Of a stretch of DNA of 35,992 nt, positions 23,698-32,724 are shown in pieces. The notes under the pieces are model-generated. The model did no database searches, had not been told where the DNA came from, and was given only the letters and a program-made list of their open reading frames with translations. The stretch comes from an uncultured Muribaculaceae bacterium. GTDB lineage: Bacteria > Bacteroidota > Bacteroidia > Bacteroidales > Muribaculaceae. The DNA lies in contig CAJTRC010000015.1 of the NCBI GenBank assembly GCA_910578365.1, forward strand, positions 1 through 35,992. Reading direction: 5' to 3'. Every line of letters starts with the position of its first letter. Position 1 is the stretch's first letter. The position numbers and the translations under genes are program-made.

Positions 23698-24858
23698 ATG
23701 GACTTTGTTATTTTCGACCCCGACAGCGTGCGCGACAATCTGTTGCCGCTTACTTATACACGCCCTGTAGGCGCTCTGCGCGTGGGCATTACTACCATTG
23801 CCGAAAAATGGGCTTACTACCTTTTCGGCGAGTACTCATGGCTTACCGAGCACTACCTCTCGGAGAAGTTTCCATGCGAGGCCGACGTAACCGCCGACAA
23901 TCTGCTGCTTATCGCAGGCAATGTACTGCCCGACCAACAGCTCGCCCAGGCTGTGATGGCGCTGAATCCGGGGCAGGCCCTGTATAAAGGCGACCGACGC
24001 ATTGCAGCCGTAGGCGACGGCCACGAGCATATCGAATACAGCGACGACATTATGGCTGTTGACAATCTCTATGATATTTTTCTGCTGAACGGCCGTGCCA
24101 TATGCGACGATTTCGCACGCATCACAACCGGGCAGCAGTCGGCCCCGGTCAGCGACAGTGTAACTGTAATCGGCGACCGCAACCGGGTGTTCCTCGCCGA
24201 GGGCGCCACAGTCGAAGGCTGTATAATAAATGTAAAAAACGGCCCTGTATATGTCGGCCCTCAGGCCGAAATCATGGAGGGCGCCACTCTGCGGGGCCCA
24301 ATTGCCATAGGTCCCCACTCCACCGTGAACATGGGTGCCAGAATATACCCAGGTACCACCCTCGGCCCCTGGTGCAAGGCCGGCGGCGAGCTCAACAATG
24401 TGGTTATGCAGGGCTACTCCAACAAGGCCCACGACGGCTTCCTTGGCAACGCCGTCATAGGCGAATGGTGCAACCTTGGCGCCGGATGCGTGGCCTCGAA
24501 TCTCAAGAACGACTACACGCTGATTAAGCTGTGGAACTACCCGGCCCACCGTTTTCTGCGCACCGACCTGCAATTCTGCGGCCTTATCATGGGCGACCAT
24601 TCCAAGGCCGGCATCAACACCATGTTCAACACCGCCACAGTAGTGGGCGTTGGCTGCAACATACACGGAGCCGGATTCCCGCGCAATTTCGTAGCCAGCT
24701 TCCTCGAAGGCGGCACGGCAGGGTTCTCCGACGTACCCATGGATAAATTCTTCGACATCGCTTCACGCGCTATGAATCGCCGAGGCATCGAGCTTACCGA
24801 GGCCGACCGAAATATCCTGCTGGCAATTCGCGAGATAGCCGACAACTATTACAAGTAA
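23698..24858 (+). CDS. GlmU-like sugar-phosphate nucleotidylyltransferase/acyltransferase (alternative Bacteroidetes type)
   Basis: The 386-residue protein resembles the alternative GlmU family of Bacteroidetes, thought to form UDP-GlcNAc for cell-wall and lipid A synthesis. Residues about 1-150 start MDFVIFDPDSVRDNLLPLTY, where the usual LAAGxGTRM nucleotide-binding motif of classical GlmU is not seen. From about residue 165 a left-handed beta-helix of hexapeptide repeats is clear (VFLAEGATVEGCIINVKNGP, VYVGPQAEIMEGATLRGPIA, NAVIGEWCNLGAGCVASNLK). Function is family knowledge; the exact reaction is not shown by sequence. The stop lies inside a 17-base tandem duplication. Confidence 0.8.
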   Translation: MDFVIFDPDSVRDNLLPLTYTRPVGALRVGITTIAEKWAYYLFGEYSWLTEHYLSEKFPCEADVTADNLLLIAGNVLPDQQLAQAVMALNPGQALYKGDRRIAAVGDGHEHIEYSDDIMAVDNLYDIFLLNGRAICDDFARITTGQQSAPVSDSVTVIGDRNRVFLAEGATVEGCIINVKNGPVYVGPQAEIMEGATLRGPIAIGPHSTVNMGARIYPGTTLGPWCKAGGELNNVVMQGYSNKAHDGFLGNAVIGEWCNLGAGCVASNLKNDYTLIKLWNYPAHRFLRTDLQFCGLIMGDHSKAGINTMFNTATVVGVGCNIHGAGFPRNFVASFLEGGTAGFSDVPMDKFFDIASRAMNRRGIELTEADRNILLAIREIADNYYK

Positions 24859-24880
24859 GCAAGTATTACAAGTAAGCAAG
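24847..24880 (+). repeat. 17-base exact tandem duplication across a stop codon
   Basis: TATTACAAGTAAGCAAG occurs twice without a gap (24847-24863 and 24864-24880). The first copy holds the last codons and the TAA of the GlmU-like gene; the second is untranslated. It looks like a recent slippage or replication duplication that left the protein unchanged. Confidence 0.95.
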
Positions 24881-24896
24881 CGTATCGACAAACATT

Positions 24897-24941
24897 GCGG
24901 GTGTTGCAGAACAGTTCTGCAACACCCGCTGTTATTTTTAG
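24897..24941 (+). terminator. Strong terminator between convergent genes
   Basis: GCGGGTGTTGCAGAAC and GTTCTGCAACACCCGC are perfect 16-base complements with one base between, effectively a 14-pair stem. TGTTATTTTTAG follows on the plus strand. On the minus strand the same stem could serve the convergent secreted-protein gene ending at 24982, although only a weak T run follows there. A TTGTTTAAACAA palindrome lies at about 24946-24957. Confidence 0.9.
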
Positions 24942-24981
24942 AGTTTGTTTAAACAACAGGCTCTTATTATTTATAAATCGT

Positions 24982-27048
24982 TCAGATAATCACCTTAGTC
25001 GCTTTACCGCCCTCGACCACTATGTAAATACCGGATTCGAGGTGCTGAACAGCCGAATTACTCACGCCACGGGCCACAGTGCGGCCATCGATTGAATAGA
25101 TATCGCAACGACTTTCGCCTGCGGCAGTTTCGATATTGTCGACTCCGGACGGACTCTCCAGACGGAATGCAGGCGAAAGAACCTGGGTCTGTGCGGAACC
25201 TTCCGCACCGTTGACGGTGATGCGAAGGTCGTACCACTTGTCGGCGCTCTCACGGTCTACGCCGCCAAGCGAAGCCCTGTAATACGTGCCGTAGCCGGGA
25301 AGATAAAAATTCTCGGGAACTTCGTTCAGGGGCAGTTCGGAAAATTCGTCGCTTCCATGCGGAGCATACTCAGCCTTGACAGCCGACGGAGCCTTGAACG
25401 AGAAGTTCATATAGCCTGCAAAAGAGAATGTCGCCGCCGTGAGCTCGAGTGTGGCGTCGGCACACTCCGTAAAGCGGTCGGCAGCTATGCCGTTATCGCG
25501 CAACTGCAGCGAAGTCAGGGTGGGAATATAGCCGTCGGCGGGGCTGTAGGTGAGCGTGGCATTGTTGATGCCTTCGGTTTCGCCGTCGATAAGCACATTA
25601 CTCATTGTCATCTCCATACTGTACATTTCGCCGTTGCCCCAGTCGAGCCATCGTGCAAATCCACCCGGCCACGAGCAGATTTCGGTGCCGTCGCGCTTTA
25701 TACTTAGAGTGCGGCGGTAATCGCCTATCTGCGCAAGCTCGTTTACTGTGAGTATATCGGTGAAGTTAAATGAGTTGATGCCAAGTTTCTCGCCGTAGCG
25801 TCCGGTAAAATCATACAGGAATCCGTTATCCCATTTCAGATTGTTTGTCGACGAAGGCAAGCACACCAGCGCCGGAACAGCATTGGCGAGTATGGCGTCG
25901 TCGGGCAGAGGGTCGCTGTAGCACGGGTGACCCGAGTCGGGGAGCTTGCCGTCGTGAAGCATCAGATTGCCGTCGCCGGCAAGGTTGAGGCCGCTCGGCC
26001 GCAGCCCTGCTTCAGTCATCCTGTAAGGCATCGACGACACGGAAGCATCGGCCATCTCTATGAGATTATCGCGCAGCACCGGATAGTATTCATAGTAGCC
26101 GCCATAGCCCTCGGGGGCCCAATAGTACATTCTATCGGTGGGAAACTCGTGGTTGTAGTTACCGACACCCACGTATGCGTTACAATGTTTGCCGGCCACC
26201 ACAAAGAAGCCTGTCATATTAAACTGCGGCGGCTCCTGACGAGCTCTCCAGGCTGCACTCATCGGGGTTTCGGCGAATGTGGCCGAAACGCTGTGCCATC
26301 CGTCGGCGGTCGGCCCGTTGTGTTCCTTGGTAAAGTCGATGGGTATGACCGTGAACACAGGGCCTTGGTTCCATACATATATATCCATTCGGGTCAGCGA
26401 AAAGCGCTGTGGTATAACATTGACAGATACATGAGTGCAGCATCTGCGAAATGAGGCCACCTCGTCCTGCAGCAATGTTCCGAAGTCATTGTGATGCAGC
26501 ATCATAATATGGTCGACCACCGAACAGTTGCCATAGCCATCTGTCGAGGGCAACATCAACTCGATACCTGATGGCGACATACGGTCGATTACGGTTGAAA
26601 TGGTTGCGTTACGCTGGTTGACCATAACGCGTTTGGTTCCACTCACCTCCACATCCTCCTCGAAGAGCAGTATCTGTGTATCTTCATCATCTGATTTGAT
26701 ATTGACCACCAGGTCATATACACCGGCTTCGACAGTTCCGGAGTACACATTTCCCGACTTCGCGAACTCATACATTGCCGGATGCTGCGGATTGGCGGAA
26801 ATAGCCAGTACGTTTGCCACCTCCTGGTTGCGGTCATTGTCGATAACCACACTGACAGTAAGCTGGGCTGTAGCCGCCCCCGCGGCTGCGGGGGCAGACT
26901 GCGCTGTACGCACCGGAAACGATGTAACAAGGCAGTTGCCGGGCGCCGATCTCTGTATCACCGGGGTAATCTCCGAAGCCGAGGCGCTCAACACTGCTGC
27001 GCAAGCGAGCATAGCCATGGCTGTTGTCTGTATTTTTGTCTTTTTCAT
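24982..27048 (-). CDS. Secreted protein with type IX secretion-like C-terminal tail
   Basis: I chose ATG at 27048, giving 688 residues that begin with a clean signal peptide (MKKTKIQTTAMAMLACAAVL). An ATG 17 codons upstream would place non-hydrophobic sequence before it. The middle has beta-rich sequence with no domain I can name; HHNDF and several Trp/Tyr-rich stretches stand out. The last 50 residues (GVDNIETAAGESRCDIYSID, then SGIYIVVEGGKATKVII) match the T9SS type A sorting pattern, which directs proteins through PorSS and to the cell surface. It is probably surface-exposed; the function is unknown. The larger secreted-protein gene lies upstream in the same direction. Confidence 0.7.
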   Translation of the reverse strand: MKKTKIQTTAMAMLACAAVLSASASEITPVIQRSAPGNCLVTSFPVRTAQSAPAAAGAATAQLTVSVVIDNDRNQEVANVLAISANPQHPAMYEFAKSGNVYSGTVEAGVYDLVVNIKSDDEDTQILLFEEDVEVSGTKRVMVNQRNATISTVIDRMSPSGIELMLPSTDGYGNCSVVDHIMMLHHNDFGTLLQDEVASFRRCCTHVSVNVIPQRFSLTRMDIYVWNQGPVFTVIPIDFTKEHNGPTADGWHSVSATFAETPMSAAWRARQEPPQFNMTGFFVVAGKHCNAYVGVGNYNHEFPTDRMYYWAPEGYGGYYEYYPVLRDNLIEMADASVSSMPYRMTEAGLRPSGLNLAGDGNLMLHDGKLPDSGHPCYSDPLPDDAILANAVPALVCLPSSTNNLKWDNGFLYDFTGRYGEKLGINSFNFTDILTVNELAQIGDYRRTLSIKRDGTEICSWPGGFARWLDWGNGEMYSMEMTMSNVLIDGETEGINNATLTYSPADGYIPTLTSLQLRDNGIAADRFTECADATLELTAATFSFAGYMNFSFKAPSAVKAEYAPHGSDEFSELPLNEVPENFYLPGYGTYYRASLGGVDRESADKWYDLRITVNGAEGSAQTQVLSPAFRLESPSGVDNIETAAGESRCDIYSIDGRTVARGVSNSAVQHLESGIYIVVEGGKATKVII

Positions 27049-27074
27049 TATGTTTCTGAAATTTAGCGGTGTTG

Positions 27075-27181
27075 AATAAATCTCACACAGTGTGCGCACA
27101 GAGAAACATACAATTCACTTAAAACCGGTGATTAAAACATAGAACTTTATGTTCCTCTGTGCGCCCCGTGTGAGATTTATT
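27075..27181. repeat. Large imperfect inverted repeat between the two secreted-protein genes
   Basis: The arm at 27075-27110 (starting AATAAATCTCACAC) and the arm at 27148-27181 (ending GTGTGAGATTTATT) are complementary over about 34 bases, apart from a short mismatch and two-base length difference in the middle. The 37-base centre contains AACATA, which can also pair with the TATGTT of the second arm. It may act as a terminator after the upstream gene or be a non-autonomous repeat. A related CTCTGTG segment is found near 243-283. The rest of the 27049-27244 gap shows no promoter consensus. Confidence 0.75.
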
Positions 27182-27244
27182 ATACAATTACAGCGAGTAA
27201 GATTCTGCTACATCAATGAGTCAAACAGGCTGTCATTATGCGGC

Positions 27245-30142
27245 TTATTTCACTACTACCTTATATGTTTCCACTCCGGCGGCGGTCTGTACGCGTACTA
27301 TATAGCAGCCGGGGCCGTCAACGCTGCATACGCCGTTGCGGAATACACCTGCCTTCAGTCCGCTCACACTATATGCCGCAGCCTCGTTAAATTCACCTGC
27401 CAGATATATGTCACGACCAATAACATGCAGCACACACGGCTTACCGCCTGCCGCGTCCGATATTCCGGACCATGAGTTTCCGTAAACACCGTCCTTATTG
27501 AACAGCATCCATGCGGGGGCTGTATTGGGGGCCTCGTCGAAACCTGCCACTACAAGGATATAACTCATGCCTTCACGAACAGTGCCATAGCCGAAATTCA
27601 GCTCACCGGAATAGGTTTTCTTAACTTTGCGACTCATAAACACATCGTACATCCAGTCGTCCAGGCGGCCCTCTTCAAGATAGCTCTCGAAGTCGTAGGT
27701 TTCACCGTAATAGAGAGCGTAAGAAGCATTCTTATCGGTGGGGATAATGGTCATTTCTGCAGTGTATGTATCGGACGAATATGGAACGTTGGATGTCACG
27801 CTTTCGAGTATTAACTCAAAGCTGTTGTCGGCCTGATTGCACGAAGCTGTCGTGAACGAATCGTAGAATACCGGCGATGTGCGGTAGCCACCTTCATCCA
27901 TCAGGTATCCGTATACATAGTATTCGGTATCCCAGCGGAGAGCGGCAACACTGATGATATCAGAAAGCGGACCGTCGAGAGCCTGACGCTTAAGGTCGCG
28001 TTGAGCAAACAGACGCCAGTCGTAGTAGTCCATTCCGGACGCTACCCACATGGGCACGTTGTATTCCTCGTGTATCTTGTCGATACCGCCGAGAGCCTCG
28101 GCGTCGGCCTTGCTGATAACTCCGGCCATAAAAGGGCGTTCCATGTCGAATGAGTAAATCGAAGCGGACGCTCCGGTGATGCCCGGCTCGTAGGCCTTTA
28201 CAACCACTGCCTCGAAGCTGTCATCGACAGTATTGAAATCGGCACGTGTAGCCAGGGTGGTTTCATAGTCTTCGTAGCCGAATACGGCTGCCTGCATCAC
28301 GGCATCGATTTTCACGTTGTCAAACACCACAGTCTGCTCACCGCTGTATAGGCGCTCAGAGGACACCAGCGGACGGAGAACACCGCGCAGGAAGCTCTTG
28401 TGCGAGGTTTCGTCGTCGAAATCATAGTCGTCGCCAAGATATTTGTCGTAAATAACTGCGGTGTACACATCGTCGTTGGTCGGAGTTATCTTGAGAGTGA
28501 CTTTTTTGGTTTCGTTTTCGGTGCCGTCTTCAACCGAAAGCACTTCGAGGTTGAATGTATTGTCGGAAACGACAGGATCGGCAGTGCGCACCTCGATTTT
28601 AGTAAGCGGCATATAGACTGCACCCTCGCCGTCGAGTCCGTAGGCATATACAACATAGTCGGTCGACGAATTAAGGTCGCCGAAACCCCAGGTATGTTCG
28701 CCGGTTTTGGCGGTCATCCGGAATATAGTCACCCAGTCCATGCCGAACAGCGCGGCGCCCGTCTTGAAGAAGTCGAGCGATGCCTCAAGGAGTTCGCTGT
28801 CGGTCGGACACTGCGATGCCTCCACCAGGCTGGCATACCAGTACACATCGTCTTCTGAAGGTATACCCTTCACAGCTATTGCTTCTGTGGCGGTATAAAC
28901 TGCCGACAGGTCGATGTGCGGAGTCGCCGGACGGTCTTCGCCATCTATAACATTGAAACTCAGAACAAGTTCATCGTTCGTATGCCCCATAGAATGGTCG
29001 ATACGCCAGCGGGTGTCACCAATGGCACCCTTGGCCAAAGTAAGGGTGTATTCGCCGTTGTACACAGGGTACTCGGCAAACGTAGCCTGAAAAGCCGATT
29101 TGCCAGGAGCGTAACCGTTGATAAACGACAGCTTGACCGAGGTTTCAAAATCGCCGTTCACCTCCTTAAGTGTGAAGTTCGGGGTCGAGCCGCCAGATGC
29201 CTTTACGTTGCTGTCGTCGCATGTGAAGAACAGAATCGACTTGAGCTTGCTCAGACTGATGTTGCCGTCGGTATCGGGCTTCGGGGATGCGAAGTCGATT
29301 GACAGGTCATATTTCACAGCCGGAACTACAATGTAATAGTTATTCTCGACCTTTCTGAGATTGACGTCGGTGACATCGCCCTTCTTACCCGTCAGCGACT
29401 GCTCGGGGAAGGTAATAAGCAGCTGAACGTCTTCGTCAGAAACAAGCGCCGGATTGAATTCAAGTTTAATGGTATTGTCGGTTCCGTTGGCTGTAACTGT
29501 ATAGGCCGACTTATCTACAGTTGTACCGCCAAGTGTAACCACCGCCTTATCGGCATCCGCTGTAATAATATCGAGCTTGGGAAATGTAAGTTTTACCTCC
29601 GACACCTCGGCAATGAGCATATCGGGGGCATATGGGTCGTAACTTACGGGTTCGCTCTTGAATGAAAAGTCAACTTTGCTCACAGGCAGACCTTCAGTCA
29701 CCACAATCTCCATAAGCGGGTTTTCGCCCAGCTTATTTCCATCGGCATCGTGGAGGGCAAACAAACCCGGGTCGATTTTGACTTCCCAGCGGTCATCGAT
29801 ACTCGCATTGAAACCGCCGAGGTCGAGATTAATGGAGTTGTCGGTATCCCCCTTGCTGTGATAGGCATATAGTGGTACGAATGATTTACCGTTCATCTTA
29901 AATGAAACATAGGCTGACCATTCAGACCACGACGGAACGAAACTCAGCTCAGCCGCTTGCGGAAACTGAAGCTGTATCGAATAGAAGGACTCATCTCCCT
30001 CTGCCGGCGAAGTTATTACATACGAGAACAGGTCGTCGGCTTTTTCTCCGGTGTATTGCGGAGTACTCGCCACCTGTTCGGCATGCGCCAGAACTGACAC
30101 GGACAGCATCGCGGACAATGCTAATGCAGTAAGTTTTTTCAT
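27245..30142 (-). CDS. Large secreted protein with repeated beta domains and a sorting-like tail
   Basis: The 965-residue protein has a signal peptide (MKKLTALALSAMLSVSVLAH). A beta-rich N-terminal half is followed by two related units: one with YVVYAYGLDGEG (about residue 497) leading to DNTFNLEVLSVEDG (about 527), and one with YYVYGYLMDEGG (about 740) leading to DNSFELILESVTS (about 772). Each continues into a segment with ITPTNDDVYTAVIYD or IIPTDKNASYALYYG. They look like duplicated fibronectin-like modules. The last 70 residues (GDIYL-type turn, AAYSVSGLKAGVFRNG, GCYIVRVQTAAGVETYKVVV) resemble a sorting tail. It is likely exported to the cell surface; function unknown. Confidence 0.7.
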   Translation of the reverse strand: MKKLTALALSAMLSVSVLAHAEQVASTPQYTGEKADDLFSYVITSPAEGDESFYSIQLQFPQAAELSFVPSWSEWSAYVSFKMNGKSFVPLYAYHSKGDTDNSINLDLGGFNASIDDRWEVKIDPGLFALHDADGNKLGENPLMEIVVTEGLPVSKVDFSFKSEPVSYDPYAPDMLIAEVSEVKLTFPKLDIITADADKAVVTLGGTTVDKSAYTVTANGTDNTIKLEFNPALVSDEDVQLLITFPEQSLTGKKGDVTDVNLRKVENNYYIVVPAVKYDLSIDFASPKPDTDGNISLSKLKSILFFTCDDSNVKASGGSTPNFTLKEVNGDFETSVKLSFINGYAPGKSAFQATFAEYPVYNGEYTLTLAKGAIGDTRWRIDHSMGHTNDELVLSFNVIDGEDRPATPHIDLSAVYTATEAIAVKGIPSEDDVYWYASLVEASQCPTDSELLEASLDFFKTGAALFGMDWVTIFRMTAKTGEHTWGFGDLNSSTDYVVYAYGLDGEGAVYMPLTKIEVRTADPVVSDNTFNLEVLSVEDGTENETKKVTLKITPTNDDVYTAVIYDKYLGDDYDFDDETSHKSFLRGVLRPLVSSERLYSGEQTVVFDNVKIDAVMQAAVFGYEDYETTLATRADFNTVDDSFEAVVVKAYEPGITGASASIYSFDMERPFMAGVISKADAEALGGIDKIHEEYNVPMWVASGMDYYDWRLFAQRDLKRQALDGPLSDIISVAALRWDTEYYVYGYLMDEGGYRTSPVFYDSFTTASCNQADNSFELILESVTSNVPYSSDTYTAEMTIIPTDKNASYALYYGETYDFESYLEEGRLDDWMYDVFMSRKVKKTYSGELNFGYGTVREGMSYILVVAGFDEAPNTAPAWMLFNKDGVYGNSWSGISDAAGGKPCVLHVIGRDIYLAGEFNEAAAYSVSGLKAGVFRNGVCSVDGPGCYIVRVQTAAGVETYKVVVK

Positions 30143-30486
30143 CAGGAATAGGTATTAAAGTTTGATTTTGATTGAATACGATGGCAAATATATACTATCA
30201 TTGCCATATCCACAACAAAATGCTTAAATATAATCCCATATTTAACCTTGTTTAACTTTAATATTCTTGCATATTTAATTTATATATTGGATAATCGTAA
30301 ATAATTATAATTATAAACATGAACGGGGGGGGTAAAAATTTATAATTAGAAAGTATTTATACGTAACCGCGCTAACATTTAACAACCGATAACTTTTCTA
30401 TACAGTTCACACTTTCTTGAAGGAGTTCTTGGCAAATAGCAATAATTTGGCTAATTTTGTCTGACAAAACGGAACGAGCAAGACAA
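30143..30486. other. AT-rich divergent promoter region
   Basis: No gene is seen. For the minus-strand gene, TATATTTG (30185-30192) fits the -7 box, with GTTG (one mismatch from TTTG) 20 bases upstream. For the plus-strand gene, TAATTTTG (30452-30459) fits, with TTGG (one mismatch) at 30429-30432. Between them is very AT-rich DNA with a run of eight G at 30325-30332. Confidence 0.5.
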
Positions 30487-32028
30487 ATGAGAAAAAACAC
30501 AGTTCACTCCGCTTCGACTGCAGGCGGATGGTCGTGGGCGGCAATGGCCCTCCTGTGCGCGCTGATGGCCTGGATGACATCGAGCGTGGTATGGCTTGGC
30601 GACGATGTAGACTATGGCTTCGTAATCCATGACCACGTCTGGACGAGCCACGGACAGATTGAGTCTGCAGGCGATATAGTGTCGTCGCAGATTGCCCATT
30701 ATCAAAACACCAACGGTCGCGTGGTGGCACACAGCCTTGTGCAACTCTTCTGCGGCGTCCTGGGTCAGGGCATGTTCACGTTGTGCAACGCACTTGTGTA
30801 TCTGATATTCGCATGGCTGATAGTACGTTTCGGCGGTATCCGCAGACCCATGAGTCATCCCGTGGCGGTGGCCACGGCGGCAGCGCTGATTCCGCTGACG
30901 TTCATAACCAAGATGATGCCAAGCTGTCAGATTGGCTTTGTGTGGATGTTCACTCTCACCCTTGCATGGTTGTACCTGTTTGTCCACAAAGCACGCGCCG
31001 GATGGCCCGCAAGCATAGGCATAGCCCTGCTCGGACTGCTGGCCGGCAACGGCCAGGAAGCACTTTCTATAGGGCTGTCGGCTGCGTTGGGCATCTGGTG
31101 GCTCCGCAGGCGTTGCCGTATAGGTGTGCGCCGAAGTCTGTGGCTCGGATTCTACTGGCTCGGCACTCTGAGCGCATGTCTGGCACCCGGCACTCTGGCT
31201 CGCAGCGGACGCATGAACATAGCCCTCGGCGATTCGCTGCTCTATATGGTTCTGGCCCTCCGGGCAGTATACGTGCTTGCCGCAGTAATGCTGTGGCTGC
31301 ACTTCCGCCACCGCCGCAGCTGGCGCAGCCTGTGGCGCTGTTCGGCACTGTGGCTCAATACTGCGGTGATACTGCTGCTGTTCAACCTCTGGATTGGCGT
31401 CTACAGCAACCGACAGCTGTTCGGAGCCGAGATGGCCGCCATAATAGCGCTGATGCGCATGTTGCCACGGCACAGCTTCAACAAGGTATGGCTTACTGTG
31501 CTGGGCGCTCTGTCGCTGCTGCTGTGCATACACCAGATAAGCTGCGCCCGCCATGTCAGACGCCAGTACCGCGAAATCACCGAAATGTACACCTACTCGC
31601 ACGACGGCGTGGTGCTATACGACCGCACCCTCGGCTCGCTGAACCCGTTTGTCCGCGAATTCCGTATCTACGAAGACATTACCGGCTATGGCGCGCACGA
31701 AACCCGCCGCACCATAATGAAAGACTTCGCGCGCCGCTTCCCCGGCGCAGCGCCTCTGCGCCTATACCCGGCCGCAATCAACCGGCTTGAAGCTCCGGCA
31801 GATACAGCGCTGGAGTATGCTCCGCAGCACTACATGGTGCTGGTTACCGAAAACAAGCCTGAAAAATTCCGCATCGAAAGCCATAATTCGCTGCTGCCCT
31901 GGATAAAATATACCGACGAAACAGTAGCCGACGGCTATCCCGCCGTAGGTGGCCAAGGCTGGTATGCAACTATTGTGGCACCGTGGAGGCCATTCGTAAA
32001 AATCGATTCAATATACGTAAAACGATGA
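30487..32028 (+). CDS. Polytopic membrane protein of the DUF6056 type
   Basis: The 513-residue protein starts at ATG 30487 (MRKNTVHSASTAGGWSWAAM). An in-frame ATG 10 codons upstream falls inside the likely -7 box and is rejected. About ten hydrophobic segments run through the first 400 residues. The first extracytoplasmic loop carries an acidic GDDVDYGF motif, recalling the Asp pair of GT-C glycosyltransferases and DUF6056 proteins found in surface-polysaccharide loci; the last 120 residues are soluble. A sugar-transfer or polymer role is possible but not shown. Its stop overlaps the next start (ATGA), so the two are coupled. Confidence 0.65.
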   Translation: MRKNTVHSASTAGGWSWAAMALLCALMAWMTSSVVWLGDDVDYGFVIHDHVWTSHGQIESAGDIVSSQIAHYQNTNGRVVAHSLVQLFCGVLGQGMFTLCNALVYLIFAWLIVRFGGIRRPMSHPVAVATAAALIPLTFITKMMPSCQIGFVWMFTLTLAWLYLFVHKARAGWPASIGIALLGLLAGNGQEALSIGLSAALGIWWLRRRCRIGVRRSLWLGFYWLGTLSACLAPGTLARSGRMNIALGDSLLYMVLALRAVYVLAAVMLWLHFRHRRSWRSLWRCSALWLNTAVILLLFNLWIGVYSNRQLFGAEMAAIIALMRMLPRHSFNKVWLTVLGALSLLLCIHQISCARHVRRQYREITEMYTYSHDGVVLYDRTLGSLNPFVREFRIYEDITGYGAHETRRTIMKDFARRFPGAAPLRLYPAAINRLEAPADTALEYAPQHYMVLVTENKPEKFRIESHNSLLPWIKYTDETVADGYPAVGGQGWYATIVAPWRPFVKIDSIYVKR

Positions 32029-32693
32029 TTAGCATAAAGTTTGACCCTGCCATAAAAGAACTGTGGCCCGACTACCATGTGATACAGGTGGAATGTAATG
32101 TGGCAAACGGCCCCACACCGGACACGCTGTGGAGCGAACTCGAGCAGTTCGCCGACAGTTTCAGGCAGTTGCATCAGATGCCCGACATAAATAAGCGGCC
32201 GGCCATAGCCGCTACCCGCGCGGCATACAAGCGCTTCGGCAAAGAGCCCAACCGCTACCGCCCGTCGGCCGAAGCCCTATGCAGACGCATGGTCAAGGGG
32301 CTCGACCTATACCGCTCGCTCAGCGTTATCGACCTGATAAACCTGCTGTCGGTAATGACCGGACACAGTATCGGCGGCTTCGACGCCTCAAAAGTCGAAG
32401 GCAGCTGCATAACCTTCGGCATCGGACGCGAGGGCGAGCCATACGAGGCCATAGGCCGCAGCCCGCTTAACATCGCCGGCCTGCCAATATGGCGCGACGC
32501 CGCCGGCGGAATCGGCACCCCTACCTCCGACAACGACCGCACCAAACTCTCTGCCGACACCCGGCGCCTGCTGATGACTATCAACGTGTTCGGCAGCGAA
32601 ATGCCCGACGACGAGGTGATAGCCCTTACACAACGCCTGCTCGAAACCTACGCCGACGCCACCGACATATGTTTCCGCAGTGTAGCTGTATGA
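32025..32693 (+). CDS. Free-standing B3/B4 domain protein (tRNA synthetase editing-domain-like)
   Basis: I chose ATG at 32025 (MISIKFDPAIKELWPDYHVI), which overlaps the preceding stop by ATGA, giving 222 residues; a start 14 codons upstream lies within that gene. The sequence resembles the B3/B4 domain of the phenylalanyl-tRNA synthetase beta subunit: KRPAIAATRAAYKRFGKEPN, then RYRPSAEALCRRMVKGLDLY, SVIDLINLLSVMTGHSIGGF and a C-terminal GIGTPTSDNDRTKL. In the synthetase this domain hydrolyses mischarged Tyr-tRNA(Phe). Stand-alone versions are widespread and mostly uncharacterised, so an editing or deacylase role is inference. Confidence 0.75.
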   Translation: MISIKFDPAIKELWPDYHVIQVECNVANGPTPDTLWSELEQFADSFRQLHQMPDINKRPAIAATRAAYKRFGKEPNRYRPSAEALCRRMVKGLDLYRSLSVIDLINLLSVMTGHSIGGFDASKVEGSCITFGIGREGEPYEAIGRSPLNIAGLPIWRDAAGGIGTPTSDNDRTKLSADTRRLLMTINVFGSEMPDDEVIALTQRLLETYADATDICFRSVAV

Positions 32694-32724
32694 TTTTCAA
32701 CCAAACCCGAACGCGACGACGATT

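Noticed and set aside
30451..31602. A 383-codon minus-strand frame, rich in Cys/His/Gln/Ala
   Set aside because: It is antisense to the membrane protein gene, has no signal or domain, and starts and ends arbitrarily.
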